A model generated the notes under the pieces. That model worked only from the letters and a program-made list of their open reading frames with translations. It was not told the origin of the DNA and did not search any database. Position numbers and translations under genes: made by a program. Source: Gemmatimonadota bacterium (lineage in GTDB: Bacteria > Gemmatimonadota > Gemmatimonadetes > Longimicrobiales > Gaopeijiaceae). Taken from it: 64,000 nt of DNA. Shown here piece after piece: positions 33,929 through 43,084 of this stretch (position 1 is its first letter; each line of letters begins with the position of its first letter). The stretch is taken from assembly GCA_041390105.1 (NCBI GenBank), contig JAWKQO010000002.1, positions 310,001-374,000 of the forward strand, written 5' to 3'.

Positions 33929-35515
33929 CTATGCCGCGGCTTCCAACCCCCGCGGTGTGAGGTAGCGCTCGAGCCGGCCCAACAGCGCATCCGCAAGCAG
34001 GGCCAGCACGGCGGCCGGGAGTGCGCCCGCCAGGATCAGCCGGGTGTCGTTGAGATAGAGGCCGGTGACGATGGGCTCACCGAGGCCGCCTGCACCGATG
34101 AACGCCGCCAGCGTCGCGACTCCGATGCTGATCACGGTCGCGGTGCGGATGCCCGCCAGGATGGTGCGGGTGGCGATGGGCAGTCGGATCCGGAGCAGGA
34201 TCTGCCGCTCCGTGAGTCCCAGGCCGCGCGCCGCGTCGACCAGCACGGGGTTCACGTCCCGAATTCCGGTGAAGGTGTTCCGCAGGATGGGGAGCACCGA
34301 ATACAGGAACAGCGCCACGATCGCCGAGCGAGCCGAGAGGCCCAGGCCTGGCACCGCGATCATGAAGGCGAGCAGCGCCAGGCTCGGGACGGTCTGGACG
34401 GCCCCGGCCGCGCCGAGGCTGAGACGCTGGCTGAGCGGGTGGCGGGTGATCCAGATCCCCAGCGGCACCGCCAGGAGGGTCGCCAGCAGAACGGAGATCA
34501 GCGTGAGCTGAAGGTGCTCGAGGCTCAGGCGTCCAGTCTCCCGCCAGCGGGAGAAGAAGAACTGCAGGAAGCTCCCCTCAGAGCGTGACTGTCGGGCTTC
34601 CTCGGAGGCGGCCGTCGCATCGAGAAGGCCCTCCTCTTCGAGGAACTCCCGCGCGACGTCGGCAGCGTCCGCACCCTCCGCTTCGACGGCGTCGTTCAAC
34701 GCCATGATGCGGTCGTTGGGGAGCCTGAATGCCAGCAGATCCAGCACGCCCCGAATCTCGGGATGTCGCTCGAGGGTAGCCGCGCGAATCAGCGGCGCCG
34801 CGTTGTACGGCGGAAAAAAGCCGCGATCGTCCTCCAGCACTCGGAGATCGTATCGCAGGAGCTTCCCGTCGGTGCTGTACGCGTCGATCAGGTCGACCGC
34901 TCCAGTTCGGATCGCCTCATAGGCGAGGCCATGCTCCAGGGAGCGGGCACTGCTCAACTCGAGACCGTAGAACGGGGCCAGACCCAGCCACCCATCCTGA
35001 CGGCTCATGAACTCGATGCTGAACCCCGCTGCGACTCGGTCACCGACACGCGCCAGATCCGAGATGCGCTGTACCCCGAGCTCGTCGGCACGCGCAGGAG
35101 ACATGGCCAGGGCGTAGGTGTTGTTCAGCCCGAAAGGGGACAACCAGGTGAGTTGGTAGCGGTCGGCGAAGGCCTCTTGGACCTCGAGGAAAGTGCGGAG
35201 GCGGTCGGAGATCCGCTCCTGGCGCTCGAGGATGATCGACCATCCGGTCCCGGTGTACTCGGGATAGAGATCCACTTCTCCACTGCGCAGCGCCTGGAAG
35301 CACACGAGCGTGCCACCGAGGCCGCTGCGGTGCACGACCTGCAGGTCCGTGCGGGCCCGCAGCAGCTGCGCCATGATCTCCGCGAGCACCGCCGATTCCG
35401 TGAAGTTCTTGCTCGCGATCGTAATCGTGGATTCCTGGCCCTGCAGATCCACCGCGCGAAGCGGAGTGAGGGCCAGCGCCAGCAGCGCCGTCAGGGCGGC
35501 CCTACGCGGTGACAC
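33929..35515 (-). CDS. Fused osmoprotectant-type binding protein/ABC permease
   Basis: A 528-residue fusion. After a signal-like segment (AALTALLALALTPLRAVDLQ), residues about 30-300 form an OpuAC/ProX-type binding domain (ITIASKNFTESAVLAEIMAQ, GEVDLYPEYTGTGW, PPYNAAPLIRAATLERHPEI). Residues about 320-528 form the membrane permease with several helices and the EAA-like loop (DVNPVLVDAARGLGLTERQI, then LLRIRLPIATRTILAGIRTA). The family imports quaternary amines such as glycine betaine, choline or carnitine; related EgtUV systems carry ergothioneine with the domains in the reverse order. The start is GTG 35515 with GGAGG six bases upstream; it overlaps the ATPase gene by 14 bases. The substrate is discussed under the operon's methyltransferase. 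Confidence 0.9.
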   Translation of the reverse strand: MSPRRAALTALLALALTPLRAVDLQGQESTITIASKNFTESAVLAEIMAQLLRARTDLQVVHRSGLGGTLVCFQALRSGEVDLYPEYTGTGWSIILERQERISDRLRTFLEVQEAFADRYQLTWLSPFGLNNTYALAMSPARADELGVQRISDLARVGDRVAAGFSIEFMSRQDGWLGLAPFYGLELSSARSLEHGLAYEAIRTGAVDLIDAYSTDGKLLRYDLRVLEDDRGFFPPYNAAPLIRAATLERHPEIRGVLDLLAFRLPNDRIMALNDAVEAEGADAADVAREFLEEEGLLDATAASEEARQSRSEGSFLQFFFSRWRETGRLSLEHLQLTLISVLLATLLAVPLGIWITRHPLSQRLSLGAAGAVQTVPSLALLAFMIAVPGLGLSARSAIVALFLYSVLPILRNTFTGIRDVNPVLVDAARGLGLTERQILLRIRLPIATRTILAGIRTATVISIGVATLAAFIGAGGLGEPIVTGLYLNDTRLILAGALPAAVLALLADALLGRLERYLTPRGLEAAA

Positions 35516-36257
35516 CCGCTTCCTCCAGGTGACGCACGAGGAAGCGGTGCACCTCGCGCGTGGCGGGGGAGTGCCGGAAATCATCGATGGTACCGGTTTG
35601 CAGCAGCTGACCTCGCGCCATGAGCGCGACGCGATCGCCCAGGAAGAACGCCTCGTTCAGGTCGTGGGTGACGATCACGAACGTCTTTTGCACGGTGTGC
35701 TTGAGCGCATGGAACTCCTCCTGCAGCTCCCGTCGCGTGAGGGGGTCCAGCGCACCGAACGGCTCGTCCATCAGCAGGATGTCCGGATCGAGGGCCAGGG
35801 CGCGGGCAACGCCTACCCGCTGGCGTTGACCGCCGGACAGTTCGGACGGAAACCGGTGCCCGAAGTCGCGCGGCGAGAGTCGAACCAACTCGAGCAGCTC
35901 GTCCACCCGTGCACGGACCCGTGCCCGTTCCCATCCCTCCAGTCGCGGAAGCAGACCGATATTGGCCCGCACCGTCAGGTGCGGGAAAAGGGCCCCGCTC
36001 TGGACCACGTAGCCCATGCGTCGCCGCAGGGCGATGGGATCCACGGTGGCCGTGTCCTTCCCTTCGACGAGAACCCGGCCCGCGGTTGGCTCGAGCAGGC
36101 GGTTGATCAAGCGTAGGGTGGTGGTCTTGCCGCAGCCGCTTTCTCCGATCAGGCAGAGGCTTTCCCCGGCAGCGACGTCGAGAGAGACATTGTCGACGGC
36201 GGTCGTCTCACGCCCATCCTGCGTGAAGGAGCGGGAGAGCCCGTCCAACCGGATCAC
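35502..36257 (-). CDS. Osmoprotectant-type ABC transporter ATPase (OpuBA/ProV-like)
   Basis: A 251-residue ATPase with Walker A GESGCGKTTT, the Q-loop VVQSGALFPH, signature LSGGQRQRV, Walker B ILLMDEPFGALDP and the switch histidine in IVTHDLNEAF. It lacks the C-terminal CBS pair that many OpuA/OpuC ATPases use to sense ionic strength. It begins at GTG 36257, whose GTGA overlaps the stop of the upstream methyltransferase by four bases; an alternative GTG at 36317 would overlap that gene more deeply. It powers the fused binding protein/permease encoded next. Confidence 0.93.
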   Translation of the reverse strand: MIRLDGLSRSFTQDGRETTAVDNVSLDVAAGESLCLIGESGCGKTTTLRLINRLLEPTAGRVLVEGKDTATVDPIALRRRMGYVVQSGALFPHLTVRANIGLLPRLEGWERARVRARVDELLELVRLSPRDFGHRFPSELSGGQRQRVGVARALALDPDILLMDEPFGALDPLTRRELQEEFHALKHTVQKTFVIVTHDLNEAFFLGDRVALMARGQLLQTGTIDDFRHSPATREVHRFLVRHLEEAGVTA

Positions 36258-37936
36258 GCGGGTGCGTGCTCCGGCACGATCTCGTTCAGCGAGAACCAGC
36301 CCCTCCGGTCGAGCCACTGCTTCCGGAGCCGCATGCCGGCCACCGCGGCCAGCCGCCGCAGCGCCGCCGGCGTGAACTTCCTGGAAATCCCCACCTGGAT
36401 GGGGTGCCCGGGCTCCAGCCGCACCTCCTCGCCGAGCGCCCGAATCCAGCTGCTCTGCGCCGACCGTGGTGCCACTCGCAGGTTCATGCGGCGCGTGCCG
36501 ATCCCCTCGTACTCCGCTTCCTCGACGTACGTGGAGGCCAAGTCGAATGCGCGGGGATCGAAGTCGGCTCCCAGGTGACGGTTCACCCGCCGGATCATGT
36601 GGACGAAGAACTTCCGGCAGGCCTCGTTCTGGTTGTAGGCGGCGTCCAGCACGCTCGAGTCCTTGTCCAGGTCGACGCCCACGATCAGGCGATCCTCGTG
36701 CCCCATCCGATCCCGGATACTACGCAAGAACGCCACGGTCTCCTCCAGCGACTCCAGGTTTCCGAGCGAGGATCCCAGGAAGAACAAGAGCTTCTTGGGG
36801 CTCTTGGGAATCGCGGAGAGCACGTCCTCGAACATACCCTGCCGCGGTTCGACGCGGACCCGGGCCCCGTACCGCCGCCCGATCTCCGCCCGAGTCGCAG
36901 CCAGTGCGCCGTGCGAGACGTCGATCGGCATGTACCGCACCGGCGCCGCCGAGGCCTCTGCGCATACCGCCAAGACATGGGAGATCTTGCGGGCCGAGCC
37001 ACATCCCAGCTCGATGAGGAGGGATTCGTCCTCCCAGATCTCTTTGGCGTGATCGCGTAGGATCTCTTCCTCGCAGTCCGTCAGATAGTACTCGTCCGAG
37101 CGAGTGTAGCGCTCATACAGGCGGGACGCCGTCGAATCCCAGATCCATGCGTGGTCGAAGTGGACCACGTCCGAGTCGGGGTCGAACGCTTCGCGAGCCG
37201 CGTCTTCGAAGGCATCCCCTGGTGGAGGAAGCACCGCACCCGTGACGCGATAGCACCAGACGGAGAAGGTGGCGTCGGGGTCCTTGCCGGGCAGGTAGGG
37301 GGCAGGCTCGGTCCGTTCCACCAGCGTCCAGGCCCCGAGCTCCTCGAGCTGGTGCATGTGGGTGCGGAAGCCCATCGCGTCCTCTTCGTAGAAGTCGGAG
37401 CGCATCGTGAAGGTGATGAGACCGCCGCGGCGAACCAGGCGCAACACCTCGTCCAGCGCCGCCGCCGGTGCCTGCCCATAGGAGAACACACCCACCAGGA
37501 CGGCGGCGTCGAACGCCCCCGCTCGGTATTTGTCCACCGGTAGACTCAGATCGGCCACACCGAGCTCGGAGTAGACGCCCTTTGCGCGCGCGACCTCCAA
37601 CATCTCGCTGGACAGATCCAAGGCGTGGATCTCCTGGAAGCCCACCTCCCGGAGGGCCTCGCCGCCGGCGCCGGTTCCTGCGCCGGCATCGAGCACGCGC
37701 GCGACATCAGGCCGGGTCAGGTGGCGCGCGAGGACATCGGCGGTCCTGTGATGGCCGAAGAAGCCTATCGCTTCGTGGTCCTCGTCGTACGTCGTGGCCC
37801 ACTTCGCGTAGAGGCGCTTGAGGTCGTCTTTGGTCCGGGCTTGGTAGGCCATCGACCAGATCTGGTCGACGCGCGCTGCGACTGCAGGAGAGAGGTCGGT
37901 GGTGGAGATCGGAGTGGTGTCGGCTGGTCGGTTCAT
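36254..37936 (-). CDS. Fused double methyltransferase: class I MTase + EgtD-like domain
   Basis: A 560-residue fusion of two SAM-dependent methyltransferases. Residues about 1-245 form a class I domain (VLDAGAGTGAGGEALREVGF at 81-100, then LDLSSEMLEVARAKG). Residues about 255-560 are EgtD-like (Methyltransf_33): YTRSDEYYLTDCEEEILR, LIELGCGSARKISHV, YMPIDVSHGALAATRAEIG, LLFFLGSSLGNLESLEETVA. Real EgtD makes hercynine from histidine and contacts the imidazole with the Glu of an I-x-T-E-x-S motif. Here that segment reads PIQVGISRKF, with Gly516 at the Glu position and Ser518 kept, so the substrate is probably not histidine. The gene is followed by overlapping ATPase and binding-protein/permease genes, so the product is likely a betaine that the transporter recognises. 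ATG 37936 has GGGAG just upstream. Confidence 0.85.
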   Translation of the reverse strand: MNRPADTTPISTTDLSPAVAARVDQIWSMAYQARTKDDLKRLYAKWATTYDEDHEAIGFFGHHRTADVLARHLTRPDVARVLDAGAGTGAGGEALREVGFQEIHALDLSSEMLEVARAKGVYSELGVADLSLPVDKYRAGAFDAAVLVGVFSYGQAPAAALDEVLRLVRRGGLITFTMRSDFYEEDAMGFRTHMHQLEELGAWTLVERTEPAPYLPGKDPDATFSVWCYRVTGAVLPPPGDAFEDAAREAFDPDSDVVHFDHAWIWDSTASRLYERYTRSDEYYLTDCEEEILRDHAKEIWEDESLLIELGCGSARKISHVLAVCAEASAAPVRYMPIDVSHGALAATRAEIGRRYGARVRVEPRQGMFEDVLSAIPKSPKKLLFFLGSSLGNLESLEETVAFLRSIRDRMGHEDRLIVGVDLDKDSSVLDAAYNQNEACRKFFVHMIRRVNRHLGADFDPRAFDLASTYVEEAEYEGIGTRRMNLRVAPRSAQSSWIRALGEEVRLEPGHPIQVGISRKFTPAALRRLAAVAGMRLRKQWLDRRGWFSLNEIVPEHAPA

Positions 37937-38168
37937 GACTCCCTTTGATCGACACGGGCCACCGCATTGTCGGCAGCGCCACGGCTCGATTGCCTTCGAG
38001 GATGCGCACTCGGCAGACTTCAATGTCTACCGCAAGTGTCCGGCATTGTCCACTCGCAGCATAGAAGCCTCGCCTCGTTCCGTGTTTCCGCTCCAGCGCC
38101 ATATGGCCCGGGTGGGCCGAATTCTCGACGGCGCATCCTGGTGTCGGATCAGCGCCGCCCTGGGCGCA

Positions 38169-40505
38169 TCACGACACGGGCCGCCGGCCGAACTCGAACT
38201 CCTTGGGTGGTTCTGCTCCCAGCAGGTGCTTCACGAAGTAGTCCCAGCGCCGTCGCATCATGTACGGCTCCATGGCGAACCCATGACGACGGTTCGTCAT
38301 CATGATGAGATCGAAGTCCTTGTTGGCCGCGATCAGGGCGTCTGCGACCACCAGGGTGTTGGACGGGGGCACGTTGTCGTCCATGGTGCCGTGGGCAAGC
38401 AGCAGCTTGCCCTTGAGGTTCCCGGCCAGCAGCTGGTTGGCCTGGTTGTCATAGGACGTGGTGCTGTCGGAGAGGGTCTTCAGCAGGCCCTGCCACTTCT
38501 CACCCCAATCGTCTTCGTAGTTGCGATTGTCGTGATTGCCCGCCTGCGAGACCGCCACCTTGTAGAAGTCGGGAAAGCGCAGAATGCCCGCCGTGGACGC
38601 GAAGCCACCCCCGCTGTGGCCCCAGATGCCCACGCGGTCGAGGTCCATCCAGGGCCGATCGGTAGCGAGCTGGCGGATGCCGGCGACCTGATCGGGCAGA
38701 CCGTTGTCACCCATGTTGCCGTAGTAGGCGGTGTGGAACGACTTGGACCGCATGGGCGTGCCCATGGCATCGAGCTCGACCACGATGAAGCCCAGCTCGG
38801 CCAATGCCTGATGATCACGACGCGCCGAGTTGAAGGTCCGACTCCCGACCGAGCCCGTCTGCGGGCCCGGGTAGATGTAGTTGACGACCGGGTACTTCTT
38901 GGCCGGATCCAGGGTGCTGGGCGTGTACATGAGCCCGTACAGATCGGTGACGCCGTCGCGCGCCTTTACCGTGAACGGGATGGGGGGCTTCCAGCCCGCC
39001 GCCAGGAGGGCCGCGCTGGACGGTCGCTCCAGCACCATCCGTTCGCGCCCGCGTGCGTCCCGGAGCACCACCCGCCCAGGATCGACCGGGGTCGAGCCGG
39101 AATCCACGAACCAGCGACCCGTGGGTGAGGTGGCGATGTCGTGGTGCAGGCTGTCCGGCGACAAGAGCGAGACCCGTCCGTCGTCCAACCCGACGCGGTA
39201 GAAGTACTCGAAATAGGGGTCACCCGGCTCACGACCCGCCCCGGTGAAATACACCTGACGTTGATCATGGTCGATGTGTCTGACCTGGAGCACGTTCCAG
39301 TCACCGGAGGTCACCTGTCGCTTCAAGCGGCCGCTGGCCAGGTCGTACAAGTAGAGGTGGCCCCAATCGTCCCGCTGCGAATACCAGAGCACTTCGTTGG
39401 ACTCCGGGAGGACATGCCAGTTGACCATGTCGTTGCCGGATTCGAAGAACGTCTCCACCCGCTCCATCAGGACCTCGCGGACCGCACCCGTCTCCGGGTC
39501 GGCCATGCGAAGGCGGGCTTCCTTGTGGTCCCGGGTGCTGGAGACGAACGCCAGTTCTTCGCTGTCGGGCGTCCACTCCACGTCGGAGAACTCGCCGCCA
39601 CAGGAGATATGGTCACAGATGGTGGAGCGATGCACGTCAGGGGGGATCTGCAAACGGACTACGCGGCCGTCATCGACATGCAGCACCACCCGCTGGATGC
39701 GGAAGACCACCGAATCCTCAGGGAGCGGGTACTTCCAACGGTCGAGCTCGGGGTGCCCCACGCCCGTGCTGACGAGATACATCTCGCCCACACCGCGGGC
39801 GTCGTGTTGAAACGTGGCGATCTTCTTGGAGTCGGGCGACCAGGCCAGGACAGGTCGGTCCGAGCGCACCCAGCCCGCGTTGTTGGTGGCGTAGCCGAAG
39901 TCTTCGACACCATCGCTGGTCAGTGCGCGCTCACTGCCGTCGCTCAACTCGCGGACCCACAGGTTGTGGTCGCGGATGAATGCAGCGCGCCGTCCGTCGG
40001 GGGAGACGATGGAGTTGGGCGGCACGCTGGTGCGATCCTCCCGACAGGGTCCCTCGGTGGGGCAGAACCAGAGCTGACGCTGCAGGGAGAAGCGAATGCC
40101 GCCTTCGGCGTACTCGAAGCTCCCGAAGGGGAGGTTGTAGGGATCGATCTGGAAGCGAGTGGCCGCCGACAGCGCACGGGCCAGGGCTTCCTGATCGAAC
40201 GCGGGTGTCTTCCGGCGCCGTTCGGCATCCACCCGCAGGAACTCCCACCCCCGCTCCGTGCGTCCGCGGTACCAGAAGCTGTTGTCGCTGATCCACGTGG
40301 GTCGGATGGAGCCCGAGACCATGGCGGCGCCGAGGCTCGAGCCCAGCAAACTCTCGGCGTGACGGTAGTCGTCGGCGGTGAGCGAGTCAGGTGCGTAGGC
40401 CGCCGGGGCCGGGGTCTGGGCCGACAGGTCGCTCACGCCCAGGCAGGTGGAGAGGGCGACGACCGGTAGCAGGCGCGTGCACTGGAGCTCGAGCGAACTG
40501 AACAT
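38169..40505 (-). CDS. Secreted S9 prolyl oligopeptidase / DPP IV-like peptidase
   Basis: A 778-residue secreted serine peptidase. After a signal peptide (LLPVVALSTCLGVSDLSAQ), residues about 40-500 form the DPP IV-type propeller (ISPDGRRAAFIRDHNLWVRE, WSPDSKKIATFQHDARGVG). The catalytic alpha/beta-hydrolase domain follows: the nucleophile motif GIWGHSGGGFAST near residue 627, Asp in HGTMDDNVPPSNT and His in NRRHGFAMEPYMM. It should remove dipeptides from proline-containing peptides. The ATG lies only two bases after the leuS stop, so it is likely co-transcribed with a tRNA synthetase, an odd pairing for a secreted enzyme. Confidence 0.92.
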   Translation of the reverse strand: MFSSLELQCTRLLPVVALSTCLGVSDLSAQTPAPAAYAPDSLTADDYRHAESLLGSSLGAAMVSGSIRPTWISDNSFWYRGRTERGWEFLRVDAERRRKTPAFDQEALARALSAATRFQIDPYNLPFGSFEYAEGGIRFSLQRQLWFCPTEGPCREDRTSVPPNSIVSPDGRRAAFIRDHNLWVRELSDGSERALTSDGVEDFGYATNNAGWVRSDRPVLAWSPDSKKIATFQHDARGVGEMYLVSTGVGHPELDRWKYPLPEDSVVFRIQRVVLHVDDGRVVRLQIPPDVHRSTICDHISCGGEFSDVEWTPDSEELAFVSSTRDHKEARLRMADPETGAVREVLMERVETFFESGNDMVNWHVLPESNEVLWYSQRDDWGHLYLYDLASGRLKRQVTSGDWNVLQVRHIDHDQRQVYFTGAGREPGDPYFEYFYRVGLDDGRVSLLSPDSLHHDIATSPTGRWFVDSGSTPVDPGRVVLRDARGRERMVLERPSSAALLAAGWKPPIPFTVKARDGVTDLYGLMYTPSTLDPAKKYPVVNYIYPGPQTGSVGSRTFNSARRDHQALAELGFIVVELDAMGTPMRSKSFHTAYYGNMGDNGLPDQVAGIRQLATDRPWMDLDRVGIWGHSGGGFASTAGILRFPDFYKVAVSQAGNHDNRNYEDDWGEKWQGLLKTLSDSTTSYDNQANQLLAGNLKGKLLLAHGTMDDNVPPSNTLVVADALIAANKDFDLIMMTNRRHGFAMEPYMMRRRWDYFVKHLLGAEPPKEFEFGRRPVS

Positions 40506-40507
40506 AG

Positions 40508-42976
40508 CTACCCCACCACGAAGTTGAGGAGACGCTCCGGAACATAGATGACCCGCCGCACGTTCGTTCCTTCCAGGTGTCGTGCCACACCGACGTCTGC
40601 CCGGGCGGCGGCCTCAGCCGCTGTCTGGTCGGCCCCGGCGGGCACCTGGATCGTCGCGCGCGTCTTCCCATTGACCTGAACGGCCACGGTCACCTGCGTC
40701 TCGCGGGCCTTGTCCGAGTCGAAGGTCGGCCAGTTGCCACCATCGAAGATGCTGGTGCCGTGGCCCAGGCGGGACCACAGTTCCTCGGCGATGTGCGGCG
40801 CGAAGGGGGCCACCATGACGATCAACGGTTCGATCTCCGCACGGCAGGAGGCCCGACCGCCGGCGCGCACGACATTCAGGCACTCCATCATGGCCGCGAT
40901 GGAGGTGTTGTACTGGAGCTGCCCGAGCTGATCGGTGACCTGGGCGATGGTCTGGTGCAGCTTGCGCTCCACGTCCGGGTCGGCTGCGGGAGCGACGCCG
41001 TTGGCTTCCGACTCCGCGACGGAGACAGCGGTGTCCCACAGCCGGTGCAGGAAGCCGAAAGGACCCTGGATGCCCTCGTCGCGGTAGTCGCCGCCCTCCT
41101 CGAAGGGGCCCAGGAACATCAGGTAGAGTCGGAACGTGTCTGCTCCGAACTCCTCGATGATCGGATCGGGAACGATGACGTTGCCCTTGCTCTTGGACAT
41201 CTTGGCGCCTTCACGGATGATCAGTCCGTGCGCGCGGAAGCGTGTGAAAGGCTCCTCGAACTCCAGGTGGCCCAGGTCACGCAACGCCATGGTCACAAAA
41301 CGCGAGTACATCAGGTGCAGGACCGCGTGTTCGTTGCCGCCGATGTAACAGTCGACGGGCAGCCAGTTCTTCGTCACGCGCTCATCGAAAGGGCGGTCGG
41401 CGAAGTCGGTGGACGGATAGCGCAGGAAGTACCACGCGGAATCCAGGAACGTGTCGGAGACGTCCGTTTCGCGACGCGCTTCGGCTCCACAGGACGGACA
41501 GGTGGTCCGGTACCAGCTCTCCACACGCGCCAGCGGACTCACACCGGATTCGTCCGGCTTGAAGTCGTCCACCCGGGGCAGGATCACCGGCAGTTCCGAC
41601 TCCGGCACGGCCACGGGTCCACACGCATCGCAGTGGATGACTGGAATGGGCGGGCCCCAGTAGCGCTGGCGTGAGATGCACCAGTCGTGCAGCCGGTAGT
41701 TGATGCGACGATCGCCGAGATTCTCGTCGACCAGCCAATCGATGATGGTGGCCTTGCCGTCCGCCACCGACAGTCCGTCGAAGCGACCCGAGTGGACCAG
41801 GCGCCCATTCTGGTTGTCCACGTAGGGCTCGGTGAGCGGGTCGTCCGCCGACCCGTCCGGAGGGGCGACCACGCGCACGATCGGCAGCCCGAATGCCGAG
41901 GCAAACTCGAAGTCGCGCTGGTCGTGTCCCGGCACCGCCATGATGGCGCCACTGCCGTATCCCATCAGCACGTAGTCCGCCACCCAGATGGGGATGTCCT
42001 CGCCGGTCGCCGGATTGCGGCAGTGTCCACCCGTGAACACGCCCGTCTTCGACTTGTCCGTCTTCTGCCGCGACACCAGGTCGGTGCGCCGTGCCTCGTC
42101 GCGGTAGGCGGACACGGCCGCGCGCTGCTCCGCCGACACGACCTGATCGACCAGTGGATGCTCCGGAGCCAGCACCATGTAGGTGGCGCCGAAGATCGTG
42201 TCGGGCCTCGTGGTGAACACCTCGATGCGAGCGTCGCTGCCCACCACGGGAAAGTGGATGGTGGCCCCTTCGCTACGCCCGATCCAGTTCTGCTGGGCCT
42301 TCCGTGTGGTGTCCGACCAGTCCAGCGTCTCCAGGTTGTCCAGGAGTCGACCGGCGTAGTTCGTGATCTTGAAGAACCACTGCGCGATGCGGCGCTGCTC
42401 CACCGGGGTGTCACAGCGCTCGCAGCGGCCTGCGATCACCTGTTCGTTGGCCAGCACCGTCATGCAAGACGGGCACCAGTTGACCGGCGCCTCCTTGCGT
42501 TCGGCCAAGCCTGCGTTGAAGAGCTGCACGAAGATCCACTGCGTCCAGGCGTAGTAGGCCGGGTCGGTGGTATCGACGGTGTGCGTCCAGTCGAACATCC
42601 CGCCGATGCGACGCAGCTGGCGCGTGAAGTTGGCCACATTCTTCGGGATCAGGTCCATCGGGTGCACGCCCACTTTGAGCGCGAAGTTCTCCGAGTGGAT
42701 CCCGAATGCGTCGAAGCCGATGGGCTCGAAGACCCGGTGTCCGAGCAGGCGGCGGTAGCGGCCGTGCACGTCCGCCCCTGTGAACGCATAGATGTTGCCC
42801 ACGTGCAGCCCCTCGGCGGAGGGGTAAGGGAACATCATCAGGTTGTAGTAGGGCCTCTCGGGCGTGCCGCTCAGTTCCGCCAGGGTGAAGCGGTTGGTGC
42901 CGCGTTCCTCCCAGGTCGACTGCCACTTGTGTTCGACGGCGGAGGGGGAGTAGGCCGTCCGGGTCTCGCTCGCCAT
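40508..42976 (-). CDS. leuS: Leucyl-tRNA synthetase
   Basis: An 822-residue class I synthetase that charges tRNA-Leu. The HIGH-like motif is FPYPSAEGLHVGNIYAFTGA near residue 50. The CP1 editing domain carries the proofreading TTRPDTIFGATYMVLAPEHP. A zinc-ribbon-like CPSCMTVLANEQVIAGRCER is present, and KMSKS appears as AKMSKSKGNVIVPDP. The C-terminal anticodon-binding and LeuRS domain (VTVAVQVNGKTRATIQVP) is intact. Length and order are normal. The upstream 108 bases show no T-box. Confidence 0.97.
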   Translation of the reverse strand: MASETRTAYSPSAVEHKWQSTWEERGTNRFTLAELSGTPERPYYNLMMFPYPSAEGLHVGNIYAFTGADVHGRYRRLLGHRVFEPIGFDAFGIHSENFALKVGVHPMDLIPKNVANFTRQLRRIGGMFDWTHTVDTTDPAYYAWTQWIFVQLFNAGLAERKEAPVNWCPSCMTVLANEQVIAGRCERCDTPVEQRRIAQWFFKITNYAGRLLDNLETLDWSDTTRKAQQNWIGRSEGATIHFPVVGSDARIEVFTTRPDTIFGATYMVLAPEHPLVDQVVSAEQRAAVSAYRDEARRTDLVSRQKTDKSKTGVFTGGHCRNPATGEDIPIWVADYVLMGYGSGAIMAVPGHDQRDFEFASAFGLPIVRVVAPPDGSADDPLTEPYVDNQNGRLVHSGRFDGLSVADGKATIIDWLVDENLGDRRINYRLHDWCISRQRYWGPPIPVIHCDACGPVAVPESELPVILPRVDDFKPDESGVSPLARVESWYRTTCPSCGAEARRETDVSDTFLDSAWYFLRYPSTDFADRPFDERVTKNWLPVDCYIGGNEHAVLHLMYSRFVTMALRDLGHLEFEEPFTRFRAHGLIIREGAKMSKSKGNVIVPDPIIEEFGADTFRLYLMFLGPFEEGGDYRDEGIQGPFGFLHRLWDTAVSVAESEANGVAPAADPDVERKLHQTIAQVTDQLGQLQYNTSIAAMMECLNVVRAGGRASCRAEIEPLIVMVAPFAPHIAEELWSRLGHGTSIFDGGNWPTFDSDKARETQVTVAVQVNGKTRATIQVPAGADQTAAEAAARADVGVARHLEGTNVRRVIYVPERLLNFVVG

Positions 42977-43084
42977 GGGGTCATCCGAGTCGTTGGGGCT
43001 GAACCAATCCGTAACCTAAGGCGGCGGTCCAGAGGCGCGAACCCCCGTCAGGCTGCGTGAGCCCGCGGCGCCCGGCCGCGGAAA

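Noticed and set aside
41687..43060. A 457-codon plus-strand frame opposite leuS
   Set aside because: Antisense of a fully conserved synthetase gene; no domain or ribosome site.
42977..43084. Possible T-box leader upstream of leuS
   Set aside because: No T-box consensus or specifier stem could be found in the 108-base region.
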